Source: Acinetobacter brisouisimilis (GTDB taxonomy: Bacteria; Pseudomonadota; Gammaproteobacteria; Pseudomonadales; Moraxellaceae). From it: 64,000 bases of DNA. Within the stretch, counting starts at the first letter, position 1, and the number at the start of each line of letters is the position of its first letter. The stretch is taken from assembly GCF_000368265.1 (NCBI RefSeq), contig NZ_KB851219.1:872914-936913 (forward strand), written 5' to 3'. The translations under genes were made by a program, and so were the position numbers. The notes below the pieces were generated by a model, which saw only the letters and a list, made by a program, of their open reading frames with translations, searched no databases and was not told the origin of the DNA. This document shows positions 1 to 8,799 of the stretch, piece by piece.

Positions 1-1
1 C

Positions 2-61
2 GCACATTATACAGGTCCAGAGAACCTTAAATTTGTGCCACTTGCGGAGCGTGATGCATGA
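2..61 (+). CDS. prpC: 2-methylcitrate synthase, C-terminal end only
   Basis: The window opens inside a reading frame whose last 19 residues include HYTGPENLKFVPLAERDA, the typical end of 2-methylcitrate synthase, which condenses propionyl-CoA with oxaloacetate. Its TGA stop overlaps the ATG of the next gene (ATGA), so the two are translationally coupled. The identification rests on this short tail and on the acnD gene that follows; the rest of the gene is outside the window. Confidence 0.85.
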   Translation, partial: AHYTGPENLKFVPLAERDA

Positions 62-2658
62 ACACCCAGTACCGTAAAAAGTTGCCCAATAGCAACTTAG
101 ATTATTTTGATGTGGTACAGGCAGTTGAAGACCTGCAAGCAGGTGCTTGGGTAAAACTGCCATATATCAGCCGTGTGCATGCTGAAAATATTGTGCGCTG
201 CGCTGAACCTGAAAAAATCAAAGATTATTTGCTCCAGATTATACAAGGCAAACAGGAACTGGACTTTCCGTGGTTTCCTGCGCGCGTGGTTTGTCATGAC
301 ATTTTAGGGCAAACTGCACTGGTTGACCTTGCAGGTCTACGTGATGCGATTGCCGATAAAGGTGGTGATCCCTCTAAAGTTAATCCTGTCGTGCCAACCC
401 AGTTGATTGTCGATCACTCTTTGGCAGTGGAATATGGTGGTTTCGACCCTGATGCGTTTGCTAAAAACCGTGCAGTCGAAGATCGCCGTAACGAAGACCG
501 TTTTCACTTTATTGAGTGGACAAAAACTGCCTTTAAAAATGTCGATGTAATTCCTGCGGGCAACGGCATCATGCACCAGATCAATCTGGAAAAAATGTCA
601 CCTGTCATCCAAGTGCGTGATGGCGTGGCATTTCCAGATACTTGTGTCGGTACAGATTCACACACGCCACATACCGATGCTTTGGGTGTAATTTCGGTGG
701 GTGTCGGTGGCTTAGAAGCTGAAAATGTCATGCTTGGTCGCGCTTCTTGGATGCGCTTGCCTGACATTATTGGGATAGAGTTTGTTGGTCAGCGTCAAGC
801 GGGCATTACTGCAACCGATATCGTTTTGGCACTCACCGAGTTTTTGCGTAAAGAGCGTGTTGTTGGTGCATATCTGGAATTCTTTGGTGAAGGTGCGGAC
901 AGTATGTCTGTTGGTGATCGTGCCACCATTTCCAATATGACCCCTGAATATGGCGCAACTGCGGCAATGTTCTATATCGACCAGAACACGATTGATTATT
1001 TGCGTCTGACTGGTCGTGAAGATGCACAAGTCGAGTTGGTCGAAACCTACGCAAAACAAGTGGGTTTATGGTCAAGCAGCCTAAAACAAGCCGAATATCC
1101 ACGCGTTTTACGCTTTGACCTGTCTAAAGTGACCCGTAATATTGCAGGCCCATCTAACCCGCATGCGCGTGTGTCTACGAGTGATTTGAAAGAAAAAGGC
1201 ATTGCAGGTGTGGTGGAGCATCGTACCGATGGTTTAATGCCAGATGGTGCAATTATCATTGCTGCGATTACCTCATGTACCAATACCTCGAATCCTCGAA
1301 ATACAGTTGCTGCTGGTTTGTTGGCACGTAAAGCCAATGAATTGGGTCTAACCCGTAAACCGTGGGTGAAATCTTCTTTTGCTCCTGGTTCAAAAGCGGC
1401 TGCATTGTATTTGGAAGAAGCAGGCGTGTTGCATGACCTTGAAAAGCTCGGTTTCGGTATCGTGGCATATGCGTGTACGACCTGTAACGGCATGTCTGGT
1501 GCATTAGATCCTGTTATTCAACGAGAAATTATTGACCGTGATTTGTACGCTACAGCAGTGCTTTCAGGTAACCGTAATTTTGATGGTCGTATTCATCCGT
1601 ATGCAAAACAGGCGTTCTTGGCATCGCCACCGTTGGTTGTTGCATATGCGATTGCAGGAACGATTCGCTTTGACATTGAAAAAGATGCATTGGGTACAGA
1701 CAAAGACGGCAACCCGATTTATCTGAAAGACATTTGGCCAAGTGATGCTGAAATTGATGCCTTAGTTAAAGAAGCTGTCAAACCTGAGCAGTTCCGTAAA
1801 GTCTATATTCCAATGTTTAATTTGGGCGAAATTGAACAGGCGAAAAGCCCGCTGTATGACTGGCGTGCAAAAAGTACCTATATTCGCCGTCCACCATATT
1901 GGGAAGGAGCTTTGGCTGCACCGCGCACTTTGACTCACATGCGTCCGTTGGCAATTTTGCCTGACAACATCACCACCGATCATTTGTCTCCGTCTAATGC
2001 GATTGTGAAAAAATCGGCAGCAGGTGAGTACTTGGCAAAAATGGGTGTGCCAGAAGAAGATTTCAACTCTTATGCAACCCACCGCGGAGATCACCTCACT
2101 GCACAGCGTGCGACTTTAGCCAATCCGAAACTGTTTAATGAAATGGTGCTTAATGAAGATGGCTCAGTGAAACAAGGTTCACTTGCCCGTGTTGAGCCTG
2201 ATGGTAAAGTCATGCGCATGTGGGAAGCGATTGAAACTTACATGAACCGCAAGCAGCCACTCATCATTATTGCAGGTGAGGATTATGGTCAGGGTTCTAG
2301 CCGTGACTGGGCAGCCAAAGGGGTGCGTCTGGCAGGTGTGGAAGCGATTGTTGCCGAAGGTTTTGAACGTATTCACCGTACTAACCTGATTGGTATGGGT
2401 GTGTTGCCATTGCAGTTTAAGGCAGGCACAACTCGCAAGACTTTAGTGCTTGATGGTACTGAAATGTATAGCGTGATTGGGAATATTGCGCCGCGTGCGA
2501 CTGTGACTTTGGTGATTGAGCGTATTAACGGTGAAATCGTTGAAGTGCCTGTGACCTGTCGTCTAGATACTGAAGAAGAAGTGCATGTGTATGAAGCGGG
2601 CGGTGTATTGCAGCGTTTTGCACAGGACTTTTTGGAAGGTGAAGGTCAGGCAGCGTAA
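58..2658 (+). CDS. acnD: Fe/S-dependent 2-methylisocitrate dehydratase AcnD
   Basis: Aconitase-family enzyme of 866 residues, the usual AcnD length. It dehydrates 2-methylcitrate to an isomer of 2-methylaconitate in the cytosolic methylcitrate cycle that consumes propionyl-CoA. The three cysteines that bind the 4Fe-4S cluster are visible: C407 in the SCTNTSNP motif and C473/C476 in CTTCNG. The C-terminal swivel domain carries GEDYGQGSSRDWAAKG. The start overlaps the prpC stop. AcnD needs the isomerase PrpF to give the right substrate isomer; prpF is found here only at 12537, about 10 kb downstream, with unrelated genes between. A terminator hairpin follows the stop. Confidence 0.95.
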   Translation: MNTQYRKKLPNSNLDYFDVVQAVEDLQAGAWVKLPYISRVHAENIVRCAEPEKIKDYLLQIIQGKQELDFPWFPARVVCHDILGQTALVDLAGLRDAIADKGGDPSKVNPVVPTQLIVDHSLAVEYGGFDPDAFAKNRAVEDRRNEDRFHFIEWTKTAFKNVDVIPAGNGIMHQINLEKMSPVIQVRDGVAFPDTCVGTDSHTPHTDALGVISVGVGGLEAENVMLGRASWMRLPDIIGIEFVGQRQAGITATDIVLALTEFLRKERVVGAYLEFFGEGADSMSVGDRATISNMTPEYGATAAMFYIDQNTIDYLRLTGREDAQVELVETYAKQVGLWSSSLKQAEYPRVLRFDLSKVTRNIAGPSNPHARVSTSDLKEKGIAGVVEHRTDGLMPDGAIIIAAITSCTNTSNPRNTVAAGLLARKANELGLTRKPWVKSSFAPGSKAAALYLEEAGVLHDLEKLGFGIVAYACTTCNGMSGALDPVIQREIIDRDLYATAVLSGNRNFDGRIHPYAKQAFLASPPLVVAYAIAGTIRFDIEKDALGTDKDGNPIYLKDIWPSDAEIDALVKEAVKPEQFRKVYIPMFNLGEIEQAKSPLYDWRAKSTYIRRPPYWEGALAAPRTLTHMRPLAILPDNITTDHLSPSNAIVKKSAAGEYLAKMGVPEEDFNSYATHRGDHLTAQRATLANPKLFNEMVLNEDGSVKQGSLARVEPDGKVMRMWEAIETYMNRKQPLIIIAGEDYGQGSSRDWAAKGVRLAGVEAIVAEGFERIHRTNLIGMGVLPLQFKAGTTRKTLVLDGTEMYSVIGNIAPRATVTLVIERINGEIVEVPVTCRLDTEEEVHVYEAGGVLQRFAQDFLEGEGQAA

Positions 2659-2682
2659 ATGCCGAGTTTTAGTTAAAGTTTA

Positions 2683-2711
2683 TTGATATTGTTTAAAAAA
2701 AGCCCTACTGT
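2683..2711 (+). promoter_or_regulatory. candidate promoter for hamA-hamB
   Basis: TTGATA (2683-2688, five of six matches to the -35 consensus), a 17-base spacer, then TACTGT (2706-2711, four of six to the -10 consensus). Start would fall near 2718. It overlaps the acnD terminator hairpin, the only space available before hamA. Inferred from consensus only. Confidence 0.35.
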
Positions 2712-2729
2712 GAAGTGGGGTATTTTTTT
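2703..2729 (+). terminator. intrinsic terminator after acnD
   Basis: CCCTACT (2703-2709) pairs with AGTGGGG (2714-2720) around a 4-nt loop and is followed by a run of seven T. It closes the prp operon and ends only about 9 bases before the hamA start codon. Confidence 0.75.
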
Positions 2730-2738
2730 GGAATTTAT

Positions 2739-3662
2739 ATGGAATTTAATATAGTAGTTTCAGATGACTTTATAGATATATGTTCGAATGAAAAAATTTT
2801 AATTAAAGAAAATAAAAAAGTACTTTCTTTTTTAAATGACTTTGAAGATGGTAAGTGGAGAACGAGTAAATTCAATAGCTTTATATGGGATAACATTGCT
2901 GAAACGGCTTTAAATTACCAAGAGAGGAAAGCTTTATTTGATAAAAGTCAGCAAAAGATGGTTGCAGCTGCAAAAAATCTAAGATTAGCAAGTGAGAGTG
3001 ATGAAATAGGGCGGGGCAGTGAGATTGCGGAGATCATGCTTTATGCAATAATGAAAAATTATTATAAGGCTTTACCAGTTGTTCCTAAAATTTATTACAA
3101 ACAGAATAGTCAGGATAATGCTAAAGGTGCTGATAGTGTTCATATAGTAGTTAATGGAGATGAATATAGCCTATGGTTCGGTGAGGCAAAGTTTTTTAAT
3201 AGCTTAAATGATAGTAATTTTTACCAAATAACAAATTCTTTGTATAATGCATTGCAAACTGAGAAGTTGAAAAAAGAAAATTCCATAATTCTAGGAGTTC
3301 GAGATCTACAATATTCTGGCTTAGATGAGGATCTTATTGGTAGAATAACAAAAGATTTATCCTCACAAAATAGTATTGATAATATCAAAAAAATTATAAA
3401 TGTACCAATTATGATTATACATGAGTGTGATATAACGAAAGGTGAAACTACTTATAATGAGGACTATATAGATGCAATCAAAAAAATGTATCGAGATAAA
3501 GCAAATTCATATTTTATTAAACAATTTAATAAGTTAAATGAAATACATTTATATAATTTGATTAATTTTCATTTGATATTATTTCCTGTACCTGAGAAAA
3601 AGAGAATTGTAGATAAATTTGTTAAACAAGTTGAATTTTATAAAGAAGAGGCTGAAGATTAA
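2739..3662 (+). CDS. hamA: Hachiman anti-phage system nuclease HamA (DUF1837)
   Basis: Protein of 307 residues with the DUF1837 signature of HamA, the nuclease partner of helicase HamB in Hachiman defence. Visible features are the GRGSEIAEIMLYAIM segment, then KGADSVHIVV with D132, then LWFGEAKFF with E149 and K151, which form a PD-(D/E)xK-type nuclease core (D...ExK). I chose the ATG at 2739 because the upstream GTG at 2715 lies inside the terminator hairpin. HamA is known to form a complex with HamB that degrades DNA when the helicase meets damaged or phage DNA. The gene is much more AT-rich than acnD and rich in AAA, ATA and TTA codons, which suggests horizontal transfer. Its stop overlaps the next ATG by one base (TAATG). 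Confidence 0.88.
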   Translation: MEFNIVVSDDFIDICSNEKILIKENKKVLSFLNDFEDGKWRTSKFNSFIWDNIAETALNYQERKALFDKSQQKMVAAAKNLRLASESDEIGRGSEIAEIMLYAIMKNYYKALPVVPKIYYKQNSQDNAKGADSVHIVVNGDEYSLWFGEAKFFNSLNDSNFYQITNSLYNALQTEKLKKENSIILGVRDLQYSGLDEDLIGRITKDLSSQNSIDNIKKIINVPIMIIHECDITKGETTYNEDYIDAIKKMYRDKANSYFIKQFNKLNEIHLYNLINFHLILFPVPEKKRIVDKFVKQVEFYKEEAED

Positions 3663-3796
3663 TGGGGGCATTCGAAGAATTACATCTAATTAATGAGTTG
3701 TTGATAGAAGGTGATGAGGCAGGTGCAAGAGAAAAATTAATAAGGCTTATTGATTATCTTACAGAAGAAGAAAAAATAAGATTATTGCACCTTTAA
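3662..3796 (+). pseudogene. hamB: out-of-frame N-terminal piece of hamB
   Basis: A 44-codon frame starts on the last base of hamA and reads MGAFEELHLINELLIEGDEA and onward before stopping at 3794-3796. In the next frame the DNA from about 3775 reads NKIIAPLNNLIRQVGLYPYM and runs straight into the large helicase frame. Adding one A to the six-A run at 3771-3776 would join both parts into one protein of about 695 residues starting at 3662. The short frame is thus best read as the true N-terminus of HamB cut off by a one-base shift. It could be a real mutation, a slippage site that varies between cells, ribosomal frameshifting, or a homopolymer sequencing error. Confidence 0.75.
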
Positions 3797-3831
3797 ATAA
3801 CTTAATTAGACAAGTTGGTTTATACCCATAT

Positions 3832-5748
3832 ATGATTAAGGATAAAGCAACATGGCAAGAAAAGTTCTTACTGGAAGCTTTTACTGTGGATATTGGTGGT
3901 AAAGAAGTTGTACTGCATAGGGAACAATCCAAATTATTGTCTGGATTATTAGATGGAAAGAATTTGGCTGTTAGTGCTCCAACTAGCTTTGGTAAGAGCT
4001 TTATTGTAGACGCTTTTTTACAGTTGAGAAAACCAAATACAGTAATGATGATTGTTCCAACGATTGCCTTAGCTGATGAAATAAGACGGAGATTACAGCC
4101 TAAATTTGGTAAAAATTATAAAATTATAACTACAACAGATATTGAATTAGCCGAAAAAAATATATTAATCTTGCCTCAAGAAAGAGCTTTAAGCTATCAA
4201 GGTGTAGTAGATCATATTGATTTGTTAATAGTAGATGAGTTTTATAAAGCTAGTAAACAAGAAAAAGATAGTAGAAGTATAAGCTTGCAAAGAGCAATGC
4301 TTGAGTTTCAACAAATTGCAAAACAAAGATATTATTTAGCCCCGAATATAAATAGCCTTACAAGCAATATATTTACTAAGGGAATAGAATTTGTAAGTAT
4401 TGATTGCAATACAGTTGCTTTGGATATTGATCATACCTATGAAAGAATTAATAGGAATTTTGATAAAAATACAGCTTTATTCGAAATATTAAGTAAAGCA
4501 GATGGGAAGACTTTGATCTATGTTAATTCGCACGCATCATTAAATGATGTTCTTACCTTGCTTTCAGAAAATAAAGATCCAATAGATCATGCTTTTTTAA
4601 CTGAGTTTTCAAGATGGATCAAAAAAAATTATTCCAGTACATGGAGATTAGGTTATTTAATACAAAAGGGAGTTTGTACTTATAATAGTAACTTACATAG
4701 ATCCTTATCACAAATACAATTAAATGTATATGAAAATGATTTTCCTTTAGATGTAATGGTTTCCACTTCATCAATTATTGAAGGTGTTAACACCAGTACA
4801 AAAAATATTATTTTATGGAGTAACAAACTAAGCACATCATTATTAAGTTTTTTCACTTATAAAAATATTATGGGTAGAAGTGGGAGGATGTTTAAATATT
4901 TTATTGGAAAAGCTTTTTTATTAGAAAAGCCTCCAGAGAAGACTGACTTGGAATTAGATTTGGTACTTCAAGATGAAGCATCTTTAATGGTTGATGACGA
5001 GTATCTCAGAGAGGAATTGAGTAATGATGAATTGCAAAGAATTATTACATTTAAACGTGAAATGGCAAATTTGCTTGGGGTAAAATATTCAGATTTAATT
5101 GCCTTACAGGACTTAGATGCATCAGATGCTTCTACATTACAAAAAATTGGCCATGCAATATTAGTGAAGAAATTTAGCTCTAAGAAATTGAATTTATTAA
5201 ATGCAGATTCTAATTTTTGGGAAAGCCCTCTAAAAGATATACTTTTAAATGTCAGGCCTGCAGGTCTGGGTGGGTCATATACAGATATTATTCATTATAT
5301 TTTAGTGGTTAAAGATAACTGGACTAAAAATATTCCAGAATTATTATTAGAATTGGAAGATTATGATTTGGGTATTGATGAGTTCTTTAAATTTGAAAAA
5401 ATTATTTCTTATAACCTAGCTAGTATTTTGAAATCGTTTGAAACTGTTTATAATAAAAAGTATGGTAGTCAATTAAATATTAGTGGTTTTATTGATAGAC
5501 TTTCACATGTTTTTCTTCCTAAAAATGTTTTCTATTTAGAAGAATATGGATTACCAAGGTTTATTTCAAAGAAAATAAATGACTTTAAATTGATAGATTT
5601 AGAAAATAATGAATTAGAAATTAATGAAATTATAGATCATTTTCTTCAGATAGGATATGAAAGAATAATTGATCAGATTGATAATTTAGATTTATTTGAT
5701 GAGTATGTTTTAAAAACATTCTTTACAGGTATAGAAGTCAAAAAGTAA
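3832..5748 (+). CDS. hamB: Hachiman anti-phage system helicase HamB (main reading frame)
   Basis: Superfamily 2 helicase frame of 638 residues. Walker A is APTSFGKS (residues 49-56), motif II is DEFY (D135-E136), and motif VI is MGRSGR (347-352) in the second RecA-like domain, followed by a C-terminal region without a motif I recognise. HamB drives the Hachiman system with ATP, moving on DNA and controlling the HamA nuclease. The ATG at 3832 is internal to the expected protein: about 57 N-terminal codons lie upstream in another frame (3662-3831), and there is no good ribosome binding site before 3832. Whether active HamB is made depends on that frameshift. Codon use is as AT-rich as hamA, so the pair was probably acquired together. 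Confidence 0.88.
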   Translation: MIKDKATWQEKFLLEAFTVDIGGKEVVLHREQSKLLSGLLDGKNLAVSAPTSFGKSFIVDAFLQLRKPNTVMMIVPTIALADEIRRRLQPKFGKNYKIITTTDIELAEKNILILPQERALSYQGVVDHIDLLIVDEFYKASKQEKDSRSISLQRAMLEFQQIAKQRYYLAPNINSLTSNIFTKGIEFVSIDCNTVALDIDHTYERINRNFDKNTALFEILSKADGKTLIYVNSHASLNDVLTLLSENKDPIDHAFLTEFSRWIKKNYSSTWRLGYLIQKGVCTYNSNLHRSLSQIQLNVYENDFPLDVMVSTSSIIEGVNTSTKNIILWSNKLSTSLLSFFTYKNIMGRSGRMFKYFIGKAFLLEKPPEKTDLELDLVLQDEASLMVDDEYLREELSNDELQRIITFKREMANLLGVKYSDLIALQDLDASDASTLQKIGHAILVKKFSSKKLNLLNADSNFWESPLKDILLNVRPAGLGGSYTDIIHYILVVKDNWTKNIPELLLELEDYDLGIDEFFKFEKIISYNLASILKSFETVYNKKYGSQLNISGFIDRLSHVFLPKNVFYLEEYGLPRFISKKINDFKLIDLENNELEINEIIDHFLQIGYERIIDQIDNLDLFDEYVLKTFFTGIEVKK

Positions 5749-5836
5749 GTAAGCTTCCCTTATTCTCCAACTGTTTGCCAAAAAGACGTTAAATTGATCA
5801 GATTTGAAATGAATTTTACTTTAGGTCCTATTTGTA

Positions 5837-5866
5837 AAATAAAGCCTTCTGAGATCGGGCTTATTT
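5837..5866 (+). terminator. probable terminator after hamB
   Basis: AAATAAAGCC (5837-5846) pairs with GGCTTATTT (5858-5866) with one bulged A. The T-run is weak, so this is a tentative terminator. Confidence 0.45.
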
Positions 5867-6061
5867 GTATTAAAATTTAAGCCTTTCATCTTATAGCAAA
5901 AACACAGCATCAAATTCCCACTGATCAAGAAAAAATGGTTTTTGCGCATAAGTGCATTAAAAGTAAGAAGAATTGTCTAACGCAAGCAGGCTTCGGTTGT
6001 TCAAATTTAGCAATCCAGTATTTTTTTAAATTATATAGTAATTTTAATTGGAAATAGTGTG

Positions 6062-6089
6062 TAGACAAGCCACTCATTTTGTCTATACT
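6062..6089 (+). promoter_or_regulatory. candidate promoter of the zinc-ribbon gene
   Basis: TAGACA (6062-6067), a 16-base spacer and TATACT (6084-6089) resemble a sigma-70 promoter. They lie about 36 bases before a GGAGAAC ribosome binding site and the start codon at 6125. Confidence 0.45.
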
Positions 6090-6124
6090 TTGAACACCAT
6101 TTCTAAAATCTATGGAGAACAAAG

Positions 6125-6268
6125 ATGGTAACTGCTGGCTCTCAACCTGGAACAGGCTTCTATTTTTGTGTCCAATGCGGACATCGCGTTTACTTAGAAA
6201 TTGGTACAGACCGTTTACCCCAGTGTACCAAATGCCTTGGCAATAAATTTAACAATAAAATTGCTTAA
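6125..6268 (+). CDS. small zinc-ribbon protein (47 aa)
   Basis: Short protein with two CxxC knuckles, FCVQCGH near residue 15 and QCTKCLG near residue 36, spaced as in a zinc ribbon or rubredoxin-like fold. It has a good ribosome binding site (GGAGAAC 7-8 bases before ATG), a promoter-like sequence upstream and a strong terminator downstream, so it looks like a real single-gene unit. Similar short zinc-ribbon proteins occur in Acinetobacter; the function is unknown. It is not a true rubredoxin because it lacks the aromatic core and usual length. Confidence 0.75.
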   Translation: MVTAGSQPGTGFYFCVQCGHRVYLEIGTDRLPQCTKCLGNKFNNKIA

Positions 6269-6304
6269 GGCTGCACATATAAAAACAGCTACTCTCTGTT
6301 TTTA

Positions 6305-6335
6305 AAAAAGCCCTATCGTGTGATAGGGCTTTTTA
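6305..6335. terminator. bidirectional terminator between the zinc-ribbon gene and sdaA
   Basis: AAAAAGCCCTATC pairs with GATAGGGCTTTTT around a short loop. The A-run on the left and T-run on the right allow it to work on both strands, serving the zinc-ribbon gene (+) and sdaA (-). Confidence 0.85.
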
Positions 6336-6407
6336 CATTTGTGTACGCGCCAATAATAGTTAAGCTTTTGAAGCTTAATTATCCACTCATAGATTAAGCA
6401 TAAACTA

Positions 6408-7787
6408 TTAACACTCAATCGAATTGACTGCTAAACCACCTTTTGATGTTTCCTTATACTTATCTGACATATCTTTACCTGTTTCTTTCATGGTCTGAAT
6501 CACTTTATCGAGTGAAATAAAATGTTCATCTTCATCATGCAACGCCATCTGTGCGGCATTAATCGCTTTCACCGCCGCTATTGCATTTCGTTCAATACAT
6601 GGAACTTGCACCAATCCACCCACAGGGTCGCAGGTGAGTCCCAAATTATGTTCCAGTCCAATTTCAGCCGCATGTTCAACCTGATCTGGCGTACCACCTA
6701 AAATTTCGGTCAACCCCGCAGACGCCATTGAACACGCTGAACCGACTTCGCCCTGACAACCGACTTCAGCTCCTGAGATTGATGCTTTTAATTTACATAA
6801 AATACCCACCGCTGCCGCGCTCAAGAAAAAACGGACAATTTTTTCTTCGGACAAATCTTGTGAAAAAGTGACGTAATAATATAAAACAGCAGGAATAATG
6901 CCTGCCGCGCCATTGGTTGGCGCAGTCACCACGCGACCGCCTGCGGCATTTTCTTCATTGACTGCCAGTGCAAATAAATTGACCCATTCCATGGCTGTAA
7001 ATGTCGTATCGATTAAATTAGAGTTTTTCTTTTGCAATAACTGTTGATGAATCTTTTTAGCACGGCGTTTGATATTTAACCCACCAGGGAGAATACCTTC
7101 ATTTTGCAAGCCATTTTGAATGCACTCTTGCATAACCTGCCAAAGGCTTATAATTTTTGCCTGAATTTCAGCTTCGCTACGCCAGCTTTTTTCATTTTCT
7201 AGCATGAGTTGACCGACACTCAAGTTGTGCTGCTTGCATAGAGCTAAAAGTTCTTTGGCACTACTAAACGGATACGGAATCTGGGTGTCATCTGCGACCA
7301 ATGAACCTTGCTGGATATTGCTTTCATCGACAATAAAACCGCCACCAACTGAATAATAGGTGTTTTTGTAGAGCACATTACCTTGATCGTCATTGGCTTC
7401 TAAGTTCATGGCGTTGGGGTGGTAGGCCAAAGGCTCATCGGTAAACATCACATCGGTCATATAGTCAAAAGCGACAGGGTGAGTCCCGTTTATGATCAGA
7501 GTTTTTTGTGCTAATGCTGTTTTTAATAAACCATCACTCTGTTGGGTATCTATGCTTTCAGGGTCAAAACCCATTAAACCCAGTAAAGTTGCTTTGTCGG
7601 TATTGTGGCCAATCCCTGTTGAGGACAAAGAACCATATAGATGAATGCTGATCTTTGAAACCGATGTTAAAAGTTGGTGTTTTTCGAGATATTGACTAAA
7701 GCTATATGCTGCCCGCATGGGTCCAACCGTATGTGAGCTTGATGGTCCTACGCCAATTTTAAATAAATCAAATACACTAAGCGCCAT
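6408..7787 (-). CDS. sdaA: L-serine ammonia-lyase, iron-sulfur type
   Basis: Single-chain L-serine dehydratase of 459 residues. It deaminates L-serine to pyruvate and ammonia with a 4Fe-4S cluster. The N-terminal beta domain has [10 protein letters not shown] (residues 14-23). The C-terminal alpha domain has [18 protein letters not shown] and [19 protein letters not shown], which supply the cluster cysteines. The length agrees with the E. coli SdaA/SdaB type (about 454). It is transcribed alone toward the terminator at 6305-6335. Its upstream side faces a 1.15-kb gene-free region. No transporter gene is linked; the serine/threonine carrier SstT lies 35 kb away. Confidence 0.95.
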   Translation of the reverse strand: MALSVFDLFKIGVGPSSSHTVGPMRAAYSFSQYLEKHQLLTSVSKISIHLYGSLSSTGIGHNTDKATLLGLMGFDPESIDTQQSDGLLKTALAQKTLIINGTHPVAFDYMTDVMFTDEPLAYHPNAMNLEANDDQGNVLYKNTYYSVGGGFIVDESNIQQGSLVADDTQIPYPFSSAKELLALCKQHNLSVGQLMLENEKSWRSEAEIQAKIISLWQVMQECIQNGLQNEGILPGGLNIKRRAKKIHQQLLQKKNSNLIDTTFTAMEWVNLFALAVNEENAAGGRVVTAPTNGAAGIIPAVLYYYVTFSQDLSEEKIVRFFLSAAAVGILCKLKASISGAEVGCQGEVGSACSMASAGLTEILGGTPDQVEHAAEIGLEHNLGLTCDPVGGLVQVPCIERNAIAAVKAINAAQMALHDEDEHFISLDKVIQTMKETGKDMSDKYKETSKGGLAVNSIEC

Positions 7788-8236
7788 ATATTACGTCCTT
7801 GCTGGCTTAAAATTGGGGAGAGAAAATTAACTTTAAAAATAGATTGTTAGCATGATTGTGATATGAAATCTATAGCATAAATATTGAATCTTTTATTTAT
7901 CTTAAATAAAGATTTTGCAGCGTATAAACTTTGAACTGTGTAAGGAAAATATTCTTAATCTTGTAGGGTCTTGGGGATTCTGTAGCTAGGTTGTTGCACT
8001 GATCTTCAAACTGAGTTTGTTTTGCTCAATTAGATTACTCAGTAAAGTATGTTTTATAAAATCTAAGTAACAGTAGTGGTAAAAAAATGATAAATCAGGC
8101 AGAAATATGCAATGGAATGAAGATTAATTTTTCTAATATAAGAATAATTTCTTAAAATATTTTATTTTTCGGTAAAATTTTTCAAAAAATCTAAAAATGC
8201 GTTTATCTTAGAAAAACAATCCCATCATGATCTGAC

Positions 8237-8242
8237 TAAACT
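8237..8242 (+). promoter_or_regulatory. candidate -10 box of RNA element 1
   Basis: TAAACT ends 8 bases before the first conserved base of the RNA element. Element 2 has TATAGT in the matching place (7 bases before). No convincing -35 hexamer is seen. Confidence 0.4.
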
Positions 8243-8250
8243 GTGTTGCA

Positions 8251-8430
8251 AGGGTGTGATGGGGATCGAAAAGAGTAGCATGCACCGAAGCGTATAACGC
8301 AAGTGTGTACTCACCCAAAAGGTCTCGATTCGGCTTAGGACGCTATAAATCAAGAGTTTATAGGCATAAGGTCATCATTTATCAAGTCATGATTGTTGAA
8401 GTAAACCATAGAGTTTTCCCTTGACACCCT
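8251..8430 (+). ncRNA. structured RNA candidate, copy 1 (unnamed family)
   Basis: This 180-base element matches 21250-21425 in three conserved blocks with equal spacing. Block A (8251-8274) contains AGGGTGTGA and GGGGATCGA, block B (8325-8336) is TCGATTCGGCTT, and block C (8400-8430) contains GTAAAC and TTTTCCCTTGAC. The ends pair with each other: AGGGTGT with ACACCCT, and GGGGA with TTCCC. Between the blocks lie hairpins whose sequence differs from copy 2 while pairing is kept: GAGTA/TACTC around GCG/CGC, CTATAAA/TTTATAG (8343-8362), and ATCAT/ATGAT. I do not recognise it as tmRNA, 6S, RNase P or a known riboswitch. It could be a free small RNA or a leader. Confidence 0.65.
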
Positions 8431-8799
8431 AAAAAATTCTCACATTCTAATAAATTTTCTATAGCTTATTTTTCTTCATCAAATTGCAATTCTTGAGATA
8501 TTTCATTTTTCACATCTCTGTTTCTCTCATCGTCCTAAATATCTAAACACAGCTAAAATTCTGAATATTGAGCCTGTCTATGCTCAGATCATGACGACAT
8601 GTGCATATCTAAAACCATAAAACAGTGGCTCAGTTACAAAAAAGTTTGGGCAAAAATGTAAATTATGCGATTTTAAAATATGTAAAAAATTGCGAATTTC
8701 ATCTAATTTGTAGCCAATCTAATGAATGGTCAAGAAACAGTCTATTATTATAATTATTTCTAAATGATACCATCATGAAATTTGATACTTGGATCGTAT

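Larger units (their letters stand above)
5749..6124. other. intergenic region after the Hachiman locus
   Basis: AT-rich stretch with no gene I can support. It holds a hairpin at 5837-5866 and a promoter-like sequence at 6062-6089. It marks the right edge of the AT-rich Hachiman insert; I found no direct repeats or integrase remnants. Confidence 0.6.

Noticed and set aside
1047..1493. 148-codon frame antisense to acnD, and similar long antisense frames such as 53104-53583 within the MFS gene
   Set aside because: These are shadows of real genes on the other strand with no start signals of their own.
2703..5866. Transposon carrying the Hachiman genes
   Set aside because: No transposase, terminal inverted repeats or clear target duplication could be found at the borders.
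5934..6056. 40-codon frame after hamB
   Set aside because: No ribosome binding site or recognisable motif; lies in AT-rich intergenic DNA.
8251..8430. tmRNA, 6S RNA or group II intron
   Set aside because: No tRNA-like ends, no tag frame, no single long hairpin with central bubble, and no intron protein; two divergent copies exist.
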